From Zingiber officinale (lineage: Eukaryota > Streptophyta > Magnoliopsida > Zingiberales > Zingiberaceae): DNA of 64,000 bases. The stretch lies in contig NC_055987.1 in NCBI RefSeq assembly GCF_018446385.1, forward strand, positions 31,626,202 through 31,690,201, in the 5' to 3' direction. Position 1 is the stretch's first letter. Every line of letters begins with the position of its first letter. The notes beneath the pieces were generated by a model. The model worked only from the letters and a program-made list of their open reading frames with translations, was not told the DNA's origin and did not search any database. A program made the translations under genes and the position numbers. Below, one piece after another: positions 10,259-23,369 of this stretch.

Positions 10259-12582
10259 CTATGCGGGGACAGCAAAACTCGGCTCCCGCCAACTTGGTGG
10301 ATCCATAACCAAACACGGGTCTGATTTCTCAAAGTCAGCGACCTGCGAAACAGGAATTCTGTGAGTTGCAACTTACAAATACAGTTTATACCTTGGAGCA
10401 GGACCGAAATCACAGACAAGCAATGAGTTCAACCTTTTGTCCACAGCTAGGGCAGTAATGGTACTTGTGCCACAAGCAGTCCATGGATGGGCAAAGGAAG
10501 CAAACTCCCAGCATAAATGGCATCATGCAACCAACAGCAGCTGCCAGGCTCGGTTTTGATCTGTGCCAAATCAAATAAGAGTTTGTGACTTAATTCAACG
10601 CCTTATAAACTATTTACGTGTAATGAATGGATCACAATTCATAAGTTCATACTAACATTGAAGGCAAGAAATGGGGAAAAACAATAGCTAAGACACCACA
10701 GCTTCTCAAATTTACTTAAATTCATTGTCAAGGCATACTCCGCACGTTGCTAGTTTACATACAAATTGAGAATGAAACCATAATCAAAAGAATGAGAAGA
10801 TAACTACGACTGCCTCTCTTATTTTGCTAGTCTTTGATAATCTTTGTGCTTATCTAGCTTGATTAGCTTGATTGAGGTGTTCAACGTTGGTTTATATTGA
10901 TTTTTATATAACTATATAATTGGAACATCCATCTTTGAAATAAGATCCAGTATCAAACTCCAGCAAATGCAATCCTTCACTAGTTCTTGTTTCTTTTGCT
11001 AAATCAAAATTACCAAGACTGTTCAAAATAAAAGGATGAAACTAAACTGCAAAGTATGCATACTTCCTTCTATATATTAACTTCCAAGTGTATGAATAGC
11101 TCTACATTTATTTAACCTCGACAAGACGCATCTAATGGCCAAAAGGCATAATTTGGGCTTACATTAAACAGTTTGGATTCAGGCTCTTCAGCTAGGAAAA
11201 CCAGTGAGTAGAAACATGCCGACTGATTTAAACGTGACATAAAGAGAATATATACTGAAAAAAATATAGTTAGTCTGTCATCTAAATGAAAAGAAGAGGA
11301 AATCAGTAAAATATATAACAGATTTTTACCGTAGCTAAATTTTATAAATATCCAAATCATGTACCCAATTTTTAAAATGATCAAATCATGTACCCTATAC
11401 CCATTTTACCCCTCTCATTTACACCCGTGCTACAGTATAGCAGTAAAATGGGTATAAGATAGGTGATTTGGTCATGCCTAAGCAACCCCATTTGAGATCA
11501 ACCCTCAATTAACATGTATGTATGTTAATTCTATGAAGTTCTACATTGATTATCATGTTAACTAGAGTTATCTTGGATATCACTACCGCTACCTTTCAAC
11601 TCTGTTTAACTCAACTAGTTTAATCAAAAAATCTCAATCGATAGATATGAATTGGTTAAAATTTCAAGCACAAAGAAGATAATAGATGTATCTCTATATT
11701 CTTGTTTAAGGATAAATGGTGGATCAAATCAACGATGTCCCATTAACAAGGATTTGTCAAAAATCAAGATCACTTGATTCATGGATATCAACCATCAGTG
11801 ACACAGAAAATATGCCTGGAGTAAAACTTTCTTATTGTTTTAAACAACGCCGCAAGAGACAAATTTCAAGGATAGGATGAAGAAAAAGATTGCTATATGA
11901 ACCCTAGAAACAAGATAGAAAGAAATTCAAAATTTAAATCAAATTCAACCTCGTCATCGGCCTTCATTTACTGTGATCTGGTCCAGAGAGGGGTGTCATC
12001 ATTGAACTTGCGATCAAACCGATCGTATATAAACAATTTTACTTTTTAAAATTAAAAGAACCCTAAATGAAGGGCAAAGCTTCACTTCCTAGATCGTTGA
12101 TCAATGAAAATTCTAATTTGCAGACAATATTCCATAAAGCATCAAATCTCGGCACTCTCCTCAATCTTAAATCTCTTACCTGTTCGATGCTATCAGAAAC
12201 CACCACAAAAACCATTCGGATCGACAAACAGGAACTGACAGAACCAAGAGGGAAAAAGTACGATCTTAATAGTAGAAGAGGGATCAAGGTACTAGGCAAA
12301 GGAGAATCGAAACCTGATGGTAGTGAGGCCGGAGGACCCGCAATAAACACACTGGAAGGGTGCAGGCGTGTCTCGGAACATCGTCTGCTGTAAGGGAATC
12401 CCTTTCGGGTCGCCGTATACCGCATTGGGCGGGATCATCCCCGCCTGGTAAGGGTTCTGACCCACGTAATACACCTGCGGCGGAGGTGGTGGCGGTGGCG
12501 GAGGCTGCGACGGCGGAGGGCCATAAGCGTAGCCGTAGGGCACGCCCAGCGCCGGATCTTCTTCCTTTCCTTTCGTCGCCAT
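10259..12582 (-). CDS. LITAF-domain membrane-associated zinc protein, 3 exons
   Basis: A complete minus-strand gene with exons 12582-12314, 10560-10434 and 10342-10259, totalling 480 nt and 159 residues. The start is the ATG at 12582-12580 and the stop is TAG at 10261-10259. Introns are GT-AG and phases agree (AG+A gives Arg90). The N-terminal part is Pro/Tyr/Gly-rich with a nine-proline run at residues 27-35. The LITAF domain follows, with Cys78 and Cys81 in CVYCG, a hydrophobic stretch (VGCMMPFMLGVCFLCP) that inserts in the membrane face, and HYCPSCG with Cys126 and Cys129. The four cysteines bind one zinc. Plant relatives include Arabidopsis GILP, a plasma-membrane protein that binds LSD1 and restrains hypersensitive cell death. 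That role is inferred from the family only. Intron 1 (1753 bp) contains a small foldback element. Confidence 0.93.
11379..11473. repeat. short foldback (inverted repeat) in LITAF intron 1
   Basis: Arms of about 31 bp at 11379-11409 and 11443-11473 are inverted copies of one another. The inner parts, tacccattttac and gtaaaatgggta, match perfectly and the outer parts imperfectly. The whole is 95 bp. It resembles a tiny MITE, but I cannot identify a target-site duplication. Confidence 0.5.
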
Positions 12583-12639
12583 CGCCTCTCCTCTTCCCTT
12601 TCTCTGGCGATGGATCGCGATTTATCGTGCTACCCGACG

Positions 12640-12768
12640 TTGACTGGGCGACTCGTCGGAAAGCGTGTTTCTTTTACAAAAACATCCCCCATATTTGCAA
12701 TATCACATGTGGGAGGTTTCGGGTCAACATTTATATTGACTTGGAATTCAAACATCAACCACTCTAAA

Positions 12769-12806
<38 letters not shown>

Positions 12807-15800
12807 AATAAACTATTTTTTTAAAGAAAATTGAGACGGATCATTAATCGGTGGGCATATTTTCCTATTTAATGGAAAAAAAATTAATAAAGAAAAAAAT
12901 CCAATAACTTCAAACATGACAGATTCAATAAATCTCAATTTTTTTTAATTCAATCAAACAATTTTTTGTTTTTGTTTTTTTTGTTTTTATATTAGAAGTA
13001 TGAATAACAATAGATGAAAATATTTTTAATGGAAAATAAAATAATTTTACATTATCATTTTATTTAAATAAATTTATTTATATTAAATCACAAGTGATGG
13101 CAAAACCACATACGCCATTAGGGGGTCAAAAAATAATCCGACCAATTCAATTCAGAGACTATCTAGAAAAAATTAGATTTGTCGGGGATTTTTAGATTTG
13201 AGTCAAGTTTGGGTTAAAGGATTTTCGGGTAGAGATTTTTTAGTCGGACCCGAATTTAAATTTAAGTGTTTTTTTTGTGTTAAATTAAATTTATTTTAAA
13301 AAGTAAGATAGTTTTATATATATCAATATCATATTATGATAAAATATTAAGATAAAAATAAAAAAATTATAGAAAAAATAATTAAAAAATATTTTAATCG
13401 GGTTAATCAAATTAGGTTCAAATTGGTAAATTTCAGATTTAGGAGTTTCAGATTTGAATCATCCAGAGAAAAAATTTATATAAATTTTTTCATCCCGATC
13501 TAAATCTGATCGAATCCATTTCAATTGACACTCAGGTCATGATATTATAAAACATTCAAATTGTTACCCAGATATCCATGGTTTAAATCATAGTTACGAT
13601 ATATTTGTAGGAATTTTTTTAAAAAATGAATAATATAATCAAAAGATACTTAATTTTTAAATTGATCGTCGCATGCGTTTCTTAATTTATCAATGATGAT
13701 TGATATGAAAAGTTCAATATCCCAATCTCTTTTATTACTGTAAGAAGGTGAAGTCATCACGTTAATAATTTTTTTTAGAGTGACCTAATATATATTGGAA
13801 CAGATAAATTATGAAAATTATTTATCCTAGCAGGTCCTTTATATGAGAAGATAAAGCATCCTGTGAAATATTTTCGTATCCGTGGAATTGATTCGAAAAT
13901 TTATTATAATAAATATAGATATTAATTGTTGTCAATTCGTGGGAGTGTCACGTCTCTTTTATTGAATACATCCAAAATTTCAAACGCAGGAGGAGGTATT
14001 CCGCGGATTAGGTCAAGTTTTAAAATAATAATAAAATAAGGATAAAAATTAGAGGGGATTCATCGAATCTTCATATATTTTTTTCCCAAATAAATCAAAA
14101 AGAACATCTTAATTTATTTTAAGAATATTTTACTTTTAACATTAATGTACCCAGTATAGCTACTATTATAAGGTAACCAGATCCGATTTAAGACATAGGG
14201 CATTTTTTAAGACATCCGTAATGCGTTAATATTTTTTTTATGTTTTTTTTAAATCCATAAATATTAACACGTTTTTGAACTGAACGCGTTAATGTTATAG
14301 TAATAATAAAAGTAGACCATGTTAACATTAACGTTTCACATTAACGCCATTGCATAAGCAGTTAAGGTCTATCTAAGGTCCTAATAAAATCAGGGAGCAT
14401 TATTCTTAACACTTACAGCCGCCAATATTAACGTCGCCGTTGAATATGAATTAATGAATTCGTTATATCGGCACCCTTGTCCATGTTAAAAAATGTCATG
14501 CTATTTCGATTACAATCCAATTCTTAATTAATTCATGGGCAGATTAAACTTCCCATTTACCCCTTCCACATTAATTGCATTCCCCAATTTTGTATGAAAT
14601 TCTATTCTAGAAGTACGTATTTATTTATTATTACTATGTTCATTTTGTAATTACGCAACACTAGCCAATTTAATTATATATCTTATTTTATAAGACAATC
14701 CAAAGTTTTCTTTTTAATATCTTTAAAAAAATTCCCAGTCATCTATCATACTTTTCTCTTTCTCATCAATACTCCGCACCCTTTTCTTTCCTTATCAGCA
14801 ATTCCATAAGTTTTTATATTGTCAGACTGAGACAGCTCCCTTTTCCTCTCTTGCCTGTAATATTTCTTCATGAATTTTTTACCCACAGCTCCCTTTATAA
14901 AATACTAATGACCATATGTATTATGTAGCTTTAAAATTAATAAAGACTTATTCACTTTCAACAATATCTAAAAAAATAAATAATATAACAATTTTATTCA
15001 TTGAAACAAAAATTATTAAAACTTGAATATAAAATTTTAATTAATAATTTTACACTAGAAAACTAACTTTTATATAAAAAATCTATTTTTTAAAATTAAT
15101 ATTTTATTTTAAAAAAATATTTATACTTTGTCCAAATGAAAAAGGTTAAGAAAAAAATGTTAATTTTTTTATAAAAATATTAAAGGCCTAAATTTTCGTT
15201 TTACTAGGGTCTTACTAACAACTATTAATTACTTTATTATACCAGCTATTTAGTCATTTTTATACTTATTCTAAAGTAATTTTGATAAATTTAAATAATT
15301 AATTATTTTAATATAATATAATTCAAAATTTAAAAATTTAATATTAATTAATTAATAATTTCTACCACTATTTTAAAGTGATATCGGTAAAGGTTAAATA
15401 ATTTTAATCAAATTGATAAAAAAACAGTATTTTAATACAATAGTTTAAAACTTAAGATTTTAAATTTTAAAGTTTAGTTATAACTGATTTAACAATTTGA
15501 TAACTTTAAAATAATTTAAATAAAATTTAAATAATTTTGATTAATAAGTATTATAATAATATTTTATATATGATAATATTTATTTAAAAATAAATAATTT
15601 TTCATGTACAGTAACAGTAGCCTTTGAAAGTAAAAGTACTTTTAAAAAGTAAGTATTTTTTTTAAAGGAGTGTTCACGTGACGATTTGATAAATCGAAAC
15701 TGCGCTTATTTATTTTTATCTATAAATAAATAAAAATATTAAAATTTAAATTTAAATAGAAATGAATATTCCTAAAATAGCAAGTGCATATAAATTATGT

Positions 15801-16027
15801 TGAAAATGTATCAAATAACTAAATCAGAATGAAGATTAACCCGTTGAAACTGCTAAATTATTTGTATTTATTAAAAAAAATCGAAAGCCTCTTGCAACGG
15901 AAATTTATCAATGCGCATCTCTATTTAGAAAATTCTTAAATCACGTAGGTAGAATGACGAAGGATACATTGAAACTTTCCTATTTTATCCCATCGTCAAT
16001 AATAGCTTTCCACACGTCTATTTCATA
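12640..16027. other. AT-rich intergenic DNA
   Basis: About 3.4 kb without a recognisable gene. It starts with the 5' flank of the LITAF gene and a (TTA)n microsatellite. The rest is strongly AT-rich with many A and T runs. I found no convincing transposon ends, RNA gene or coding exon. Confidence 0.6.
12769..12805 (+). repeat. (ATT)n microsatellite, about 12 units
   Basis: An uninterrupted trinucleotide run upstream of the minus-strand LITAF gene. Confidence 0.9.
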
Positions 16028-16517
16028 TACATATGTAGACCCGACCCGGGTTGGGTCTGGCCTGGACCCGGCCCAGGCCGATAACCGGGTCAACAGACCG
16101 GTTGTCCGTTGATCTGATCTACCGGGCCAAACAGAACCGGCCTGGCCAGTTACTGGACCGGTTCCGATCGATTCTTTGGTGCAAAATCGACGGACCATCG
16201 GTTCGGTCCGTCAGTTCAACCATTTTATTTTATTTTTTAAACAGCTTGAACCGCCAATTAACCGACGGTTCCTATCTGGTGGAACTGCTTGTTAACCGGT
16301 GGTTCCTAGCCGTTGGGGGAAAGTGGGGGTTTTTTTTTGGTATTTTTTCAACGATTAAAATCATTTAATCGTTTTTTGATCAATGACTATGATTTAGTGT
16401 CCGTTACTATTAAAACTCTATAAATAGAGAACTCATTTTATCATTTTCACACACTTCTTCTCTACTCTTTTCAATTTTGTATTCTCTACGCGCTTTCGTT
16501 TTCAATTTTCAATTACA

Positions 16518-18102
16518 ATGGAAGGAGGCCGCGAAGGTGCATCATCTCGAGCTCATAAGGGAAAGGAAATAATGAATCTGTGAGAGAAGGACCCCAACAT
16601 TCAATCCACCGATGATGAGATCGAGCATCTTCCGAATCCAACACCCGAAATACAAGGAAGTGCCGATGCAATTACTTCTAAGGTTCGGGAACTTCCTCCT
16701 CTAAAATCTTCTATTTTCACTAAACATTTTGAGAAGATCACTCTTCAGTTGGGAGAAATTCGTGCAAAATGTAAGCACTACAATGCTTCCTACAAATTTC
16801 AAGTCGGCGGTGGCTATGGGACATTGAAACGACATGTAGAAACGAAGCACCCGACGAAATATGGACTAGACTATTCTCAAACACAATTATCAAGATTTTC
16901 TTCAACTAGCGGTAGTACCGATTCTGGTTTATTTTTATATTCAGATAATAAATTAAGAAAACTATTAATTAAATTTATTTCCGTAGAACATCTTTCTTTT
17001 AGTTTTGGATCTAAATGTACATTTGAATATTTTTTGTAAAGAATCTCTTAATCCATGTGCTAAATGTGTTCCTAAAACTACACTTACTTGTATAATTAAA
17101 AAATTACTAAAATAAAGAAAAAAAGAATTTAATTGATGAAATTAATAAATTAGATAATAAAGTTTATTTATGTTCTAATATTTGGAGTGATGTGACTTGC
17201 CATTGGATCGATAATTCTTGAAACCTCCAAAAAGATTGTTAGCTTATATAGAGTTTTTGATGAATGTTCATAACATCACACAATTATTATGTTTAATTTT
17301 AGAAGAATATGACTTAACTCATAAAATATTTTCAATATCATTAAATAATACTAGTTCCAATACCGCTTGTATAGATGATCTAAAATTTGTTTGTCACCCT
17401 ATTATTGCCAGTTTATTTTTTCATATTTATTATGTATGCCATGTTTAAAATTTATGTGTTTAAGATGTATTAAAAATTTTAGAAAGTTATATTAAACCAA
17501 TTAGAATTATAATTTCTTATTTATGGCCTCATCCATCTATATGAAATAATGGGGTAAGTTTTGTAAAACTAATAGAACGAAACTTAAAAAATTTTCATGT
17601 GATGTATCAACACGTTGGAATTCAACATACCAATTATTACAAAATTCATTTGAATATAAAAAATTATTATGTTCATTTTTTGTATAAAATATTAATACTA
17701 ATATATAATTTATTTTCACAACAATAGAATATTTGTAGTAGTATTTGTGAAATTTTAAAAGTATTTAATGATACAACCGAACAACTTTCCAGTGTTTATT
17801 ATCCCATCGCTCAATTAGTTTTTAGAAATTTTTTCTAATATAGTATTAGTTTTAAATGAGCATATTAATAATGAATCTTTATCCCCTTATATTTTAGCTA
17901 TGAAAAAGAAATGGGAAAAATATTTTTATTTTATTCCTGAAATTTATTTAATTACATTTGTTTTAGATCCTAGATTTAAATTAGAAATTTTATAAGAAAT
18001 GTTAACTTTATATTATAACACTTTAATTCCAATTAAAGATCTTTCTTCTCCTGATTCAGTTAATATTATATATAATGTTAGAATTTATTTATACGATATT
18101 TA
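16518..18102 (+). pseudogene. hAT transposase, N-terminal and central part (copy 1), decayed
   Basis: The frame opens with ATG at 16518 (MEGGREGASSRAHKGKEI) but meets TGA at codon 22. A BED-type zinc finger follows (AKCKHYNASYKF, then LKRHVETKH, about 16769-16854), a DNA-binding domain characteristic of plant hAT transposases of the RICESLEEPER group. Further on the frame is broken by several more stops and frameshifts, though the text (for example the ISLNNTSSNTACIDDL stretch near 17340) still aligns with copy 2. It is not expected to make transposase. Confidence 0.85.
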
Positions 18103-20300
18103 TGTTGGATCGAATAGGTGTGATAGGAGGGGGGGAGGGGAGTGAATATCGTGCTTTTAAAACTTTTCTTTTACTCGTTAAAAATAAAATCATGCAGTGG
18201 AAATATAAAGAACAGTTCGGTTACTTGGTTCGGAACCTGGGTCGACTCCTACTCCAAGGCCCGCGATCCTTGACCGCACCGATGAGCAATCCACTAATAC
18301 TCTTTTTTCCGAAAACCTCGGAAAGAAGCAGTGTGTACAATATGCAAGATAGTAACACCCTACGATCTTGTAAGATTTTAAGTACAATGCAAGCTTTTCT
18401 AAAATAAAATATACCGACAAAGATTTACGATGAAACTTGGTCGGCCCTTTTGGATGGAGCAGCTTGCAAGTCGTAGACCAGTAGCAGAAGCTTGCACAGA
18501 GATGATTTTTGAAGTAGGACAGCGTTGTACTCAGCCTTAGACCTCGATCACTCTTTTATAAGAATCATCAATGTTCGATCGACCGATCCCTGGGCTCGAT
18601 CTACCGAACCAGCTCCCTTCCTTCCTAGCTGAGATTCGTTGCTTATTCGATCTTCGGTAATTAATGATCATTAAGGGTTCGGTCGACCGATCCCTCGGTT
18701 CGGTCGACCAAACAGGCTCTTTCCCTGCTCGTCGAGATTTGCCGAGATTCGCATTTATTGTGCCTTTAATGATTAATAGTTCGGTCGACCGATCCTTTGG
18801 TTCAGTTGACCGATCAGTGTAATTTCCTTCTATTTTTTATCGTTACTAATTAAATTGACTGTGCTAAGTCACCCTGGTTCGGTCAACCAATCCCTACATT
18901 CGGTTGACCGATCAGGTCATAACCTGCTAAACAGTATTAGACAAAGTATCCTGCAAAACAAAGGTTAGCACAGTAATATATAATGCATGAGTAATATTAG
19001 ACAGTAGAACCTGTCTTGATCTCAACTTAATTGGAAACATTTCCGATTTTTTCAGTTGGATCAGCGACCTTAAGTTGTTCCCTTCAGGAATACGACCTCA
19101 CTGTCGCTCCTCCAGTTGCTTACCTCAACTTACCTGCCAAACATTGGTCCTCCAGACTTGTTTGGACTTTCTCTGCTCAGTGTTTGATCACCTGATCCAC
19201 TAAGGCCTTTCCTGCAATACTACATTAGCCAGCAACAATAATAGTAATACAGAATACTATGGTAAAACTAAACCTAGAATCACCAAGATTCGCTGGTCTG
19301 ATCGATCGCGCGCGATCGATCGGAAACCATCCGATTAACCTTGCTTGGAGTTCACTCCTCCAAGACTTCTCACTATCTAAGGTTATCTCCCCTTAGGATT
19401 TTCACTATCTGGCTTCACTTACCAGAACCTAAGGTTACCCCCTAGGGTTTTCTCCACCTGACTTCACTCACCAAGATTCAGTATTCGGCTACCCAGGGAT
19501 CAGGTCCTCCAGACCTATCCACCTGACTTCCATGATCTACCGAGATTTTCCTTGCCTTAGTATTCGGCTTGTTGGTACAATCGACCTCTAGGGTTTCGAT
19601 GTTTGACAATATGACCAAGGGTTGACCCAAACAGGACTTGATGTTTGGGAGAGAGAGAGAGAGAAGTCTAGTCAGGACTAGATGAGTAACAAAGGTAAGT
19701 CTTAATCAAAGGTTAGGCAAAGTGGAAGTCCCGGTGAGTGAAGCCGGACCCTAGTGAGTGAAGCTAGGTGGTGGAAGTCCCGGTGAGTGAAGTCGGGTCC
19801 TACTAAGTGAAGCTAGGTGGAGGAAGTTCTAGTGAGTGAAGTCAGGCCCTAGTGAGTGAAGCTAGGTGAAGGAAGTCCTGGTGAGTGAAGTCAGACAATG
19901 GAAGTCCTAGTGAGTGAAGTTAGGCAACCCTAGGGAGGTAACCCTAGGTTATACTTGAATTCTGTTAACATTGTTTTTATCTATTGTGCTAACTCAGTGT
20001 TGCAGGGAAGTTCAGTTAAGTCGACGGGCTGACCAGGTAGCTGACACGAATTCTAGACGGGTCGAAGGGCTGACCGAACGTCTGGCCGGTAAGTTAAGGT
20101 AAGTCACTGGAGGGGAGTGACTGTGAGGATGCATTCCCGGGAAGGGAACATTAGGAGTTGATCCAACTTAGATTCATTTCGGAAATCTAAGTTGAGATCG
20201 TAACTAGATTCCGGTCTCGAGGAGACGGAATCTAATTACTGCTTTTAATTACTATTATAACTGTATTATGCTAACACTTTATTTTGCAGGGTAGTTTTGC

Positions 20301-20355
20301 ATTTTTACCTCGGACTAATGTTTTTGCAGGTTGCTGAAATAACAAAGGTCCGGGC
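20301..20355 (+). repeat. 55-bp direct repeat, left copy, bordering the gypsy fragment
   Basis: This matches 24433-24487 at 53 of 55 positions by my count. It is far longer than the 5-bp duplication an integrase makes. See findings. Confidence 0.9.
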
Positions 20356-23310
20356 TGTCACGCCCCCAAAGGAGTCCCTGTCCGAAGAAATTTCGACAGC
20401 ATCTCCCCTGTACGGGTGACAATCTGAAGCATTACTACATACAAAATATACCTCAGCCACACTCGGCTCAAATATATATACAAAATAGAAATAATATAAC
20501 CACGCAGTTAATATACACAGCCTACCCGGCTGGACATAAATGAATAAAACATATAACATAATACAACAGCCCACACGGCTAGATATAAGCACAACCACGC
20601 AGTTAATAACAACTCACTCGGCTGGAACAAAATAAACACACGGTAGCGGAAGACATAAAACAATACGAACGTAAAACCAACAACGACACTAACAAAAAAA
20701 TACCTGTCATCACAGACTTGACCCAAAATTCACATCGACTTGTTGAAAAATAAAATACATAAAATCAATATACACCCCAAACGATAACAAAACCAAAACG
20801 AAAACTATCCTCGAGTGTGACGTAGGACCCAGGACTGGCAGCCGGCATCTCTCCAAGCATCCATGACTCATCTACTTGTTACCTGGCGAAAGAAAACCAT
20901 TTTGTGGGGTGGTGAGTATTGGAACTCAGCGGGTAAGGAAAGAGATAGTGTATAAACATAACATATAAGTATAGAGTGTCAACAGTATACAGCCTCATAA
21001 GAAGAATAGCAGATACTATAATAGAACCAAAATAAATGCTCATACCTGAAACCATATCCTATGCTAGGTATAGTAGGTCAGAACTGGTACTAATCTGCTA
21101 CAGTATTGCTCATACTACAGAGGTAATAAGCAAGGTATATACAAATTTCCAATGACTAAACATCTACAATGAGAATATATCTCAACATAAGTAAGCATAT
21201 CAGCATATGTGAACAACAACAGTAAATGTAAATAGCAACAGCCAAAGCAAATATAATAATAACGTATGCACGGATGGTCACTCCGCCCTCTCTGCACCTG
21301 GTCGAGGGGCGGGTCGATGTGAGGCACACCACTCGACTACCACTCACACGGTGGCGAGACAGTTGCATAGTAGCTAACTAGCTACATCTGCGACGGGGTC
21401 CCTACTGCTCGTACTCCAGCTACCACTCACACGAGTGGCCGAGTGCGGCACAACAGGACAAGCGGCATCAACTCCAGCTACCACTCTCTCGAGTGGCCGA
21501 GGATGCGGCATGCATGCAATGACATAATGCGAACAATGCAACAGTCATCATACCAATATAAGCAGAAACAGGCATGCTACATGAAGCCATCATGCTCAAT
21601 ATAGTACATAAATAAACAACAGTCAAAGCATACAAACATGGTATCTAGTATCTGCTACTAATCATGGACAACAACAAGAGACTGTATAGATATGGAACGA
21701 ATTTCTCAAAGATTGCGTGAAAGTATCAAGCGCAGGAAAGTAAGAGTGGAGTCAAGGTAAACAGTCCTTATCCAAAATAATTCATGCACTAAGGTCAAGG
21801 TATTAAAAGAAAGCAAAGCAAGAAGTACCCGCCTTTATACGTAGACCGTGTCAAGTAGTCTCACGTCGAGACGCTCATCCCGAACCAGTATCCTGCAACA
21901 TAGAATACATAATATAGCTAAATTCTATTATGAACCAAGTAGCTAAACCAAATCTAAATCCGGTTAGGAAACATCACTTTCACTATATTTAATAATTCAG
22001 CATTTCTTTTACATCAAATCTCCTTATGAATTCGTCCAATTCAGTTAGTTAACTCATCCGGTTAATATATCTCAATTTAATCCAAGATCGATATGAACTA
22101 ACAATTCAACCTATCCAATTAATAATAGATTACCCACATACTCCTCAAATCCAGTTTGGTGCTTCTACAACACCATGGGGATCAACACAGCTATGGAATT
22201 CAACCCAACATCCATAGCAATTCAATGAGCAGAACTATCTCAATTGAAACCCAAGAAAGGAGGTTCAATTGGAGATAATAGAAAATCTAAACCGCTTACC
22301 ATCCCAAACACAGAAACAATCAATTCTTCCAATCACAATGACAAACTCTCCGAACAATTCAGCACAGAACCTCATGGAATAAAACATAGGCAACATTGAA
22401 AATCCAAATCCGCAACATCCCAGCAACGCAGAATCATAAAACTAGCATCGTCGAATTCAATCAAAAACCCAGATCCACACGGAACTCCCATTAACGCCAC
22501 CATCCATCAAGAACTTTCACAAAAATCACAATTCCAAAGCACCCTCAAAAAGAACACCATTCGGATCAAGAACGACACAGAAACGTCGAACTAAATCAAG
22601 CACAACACTGGATAGAAACGAATCACGATCGATTCAATCATACGAACTTCATAAATAAGGATTTCAACCTCTTCTAGATTTCTATACCATACCTCACATA
22701 TCTCGCAACTACATAGAGAATGAACTTACTGGATATCTTTTGTTGTGGCCGGAGGTGGCAGTGGATCGGGCGGCCGACGCTAGGGCAAGGGTGGTGTCTG
22801 AGGTGCTCATGCGAGGAGGAGAAGAATCTTGCCGGCTGCTGGTGCGGGAATTCGTGAGGGAGAGTGAAGGAGGGCTCAGCGGTGCGGCTCGGGAGAGAAA
22901 AAGGAGACTGGGCGGCGTGCAACTCAGGGAGGAAGAGGAGGAGAGGCCGTTGACATCCGGATGCTCGCGGGAGGAGGAGGGTCGACGACGTCTTAGCGTT
23001 CGCGTGAGGAGGGTCGGCTGAGCTCGGCGAGGGAGGTGAGTCGCGAGAGGGAGAGGGCTAGGGAAGGTGTTGGCGTGGGTTTTAGGACACGCGGGTGAGG
23101 AAATAAAAGAGAGGATTTATAAACCTAGGTATATTTGATTAAGCCCTAGATTAGTTTCTCAATCAACTCCCATCTTCGGGTATTCTAAACAGACTTTTTC
23201 TCGAGCCCATAAATGCATCACCTCAAAATACGTCGTACGTGCTCCGATTAATTCTAGAAAAATTTCTAAATATTCCTAAAATTTCCAATAAGATTATTTG
23301 TCAAATAATC

Positions 23311-23369
<59 letters not shown>

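Noticed and set aside
12067-12393. 108-codon plus-strand frame
   Set aside because: Antisense to exon 1 and the first intron of the LITAF gene, with no family signal; a shadow.
13100-13560. Possible decayed MITE or hAT derivative (gggtttggg/cccgaat-like words)
   Set aside because: I could not define terminal inverted repeats or a target duplication.
14150-14480. Block rich in acgttaa/ttaacg words
   Set aside because: Imperfect, no consistent period and no element ends; may be chance in AT-rich DNA.
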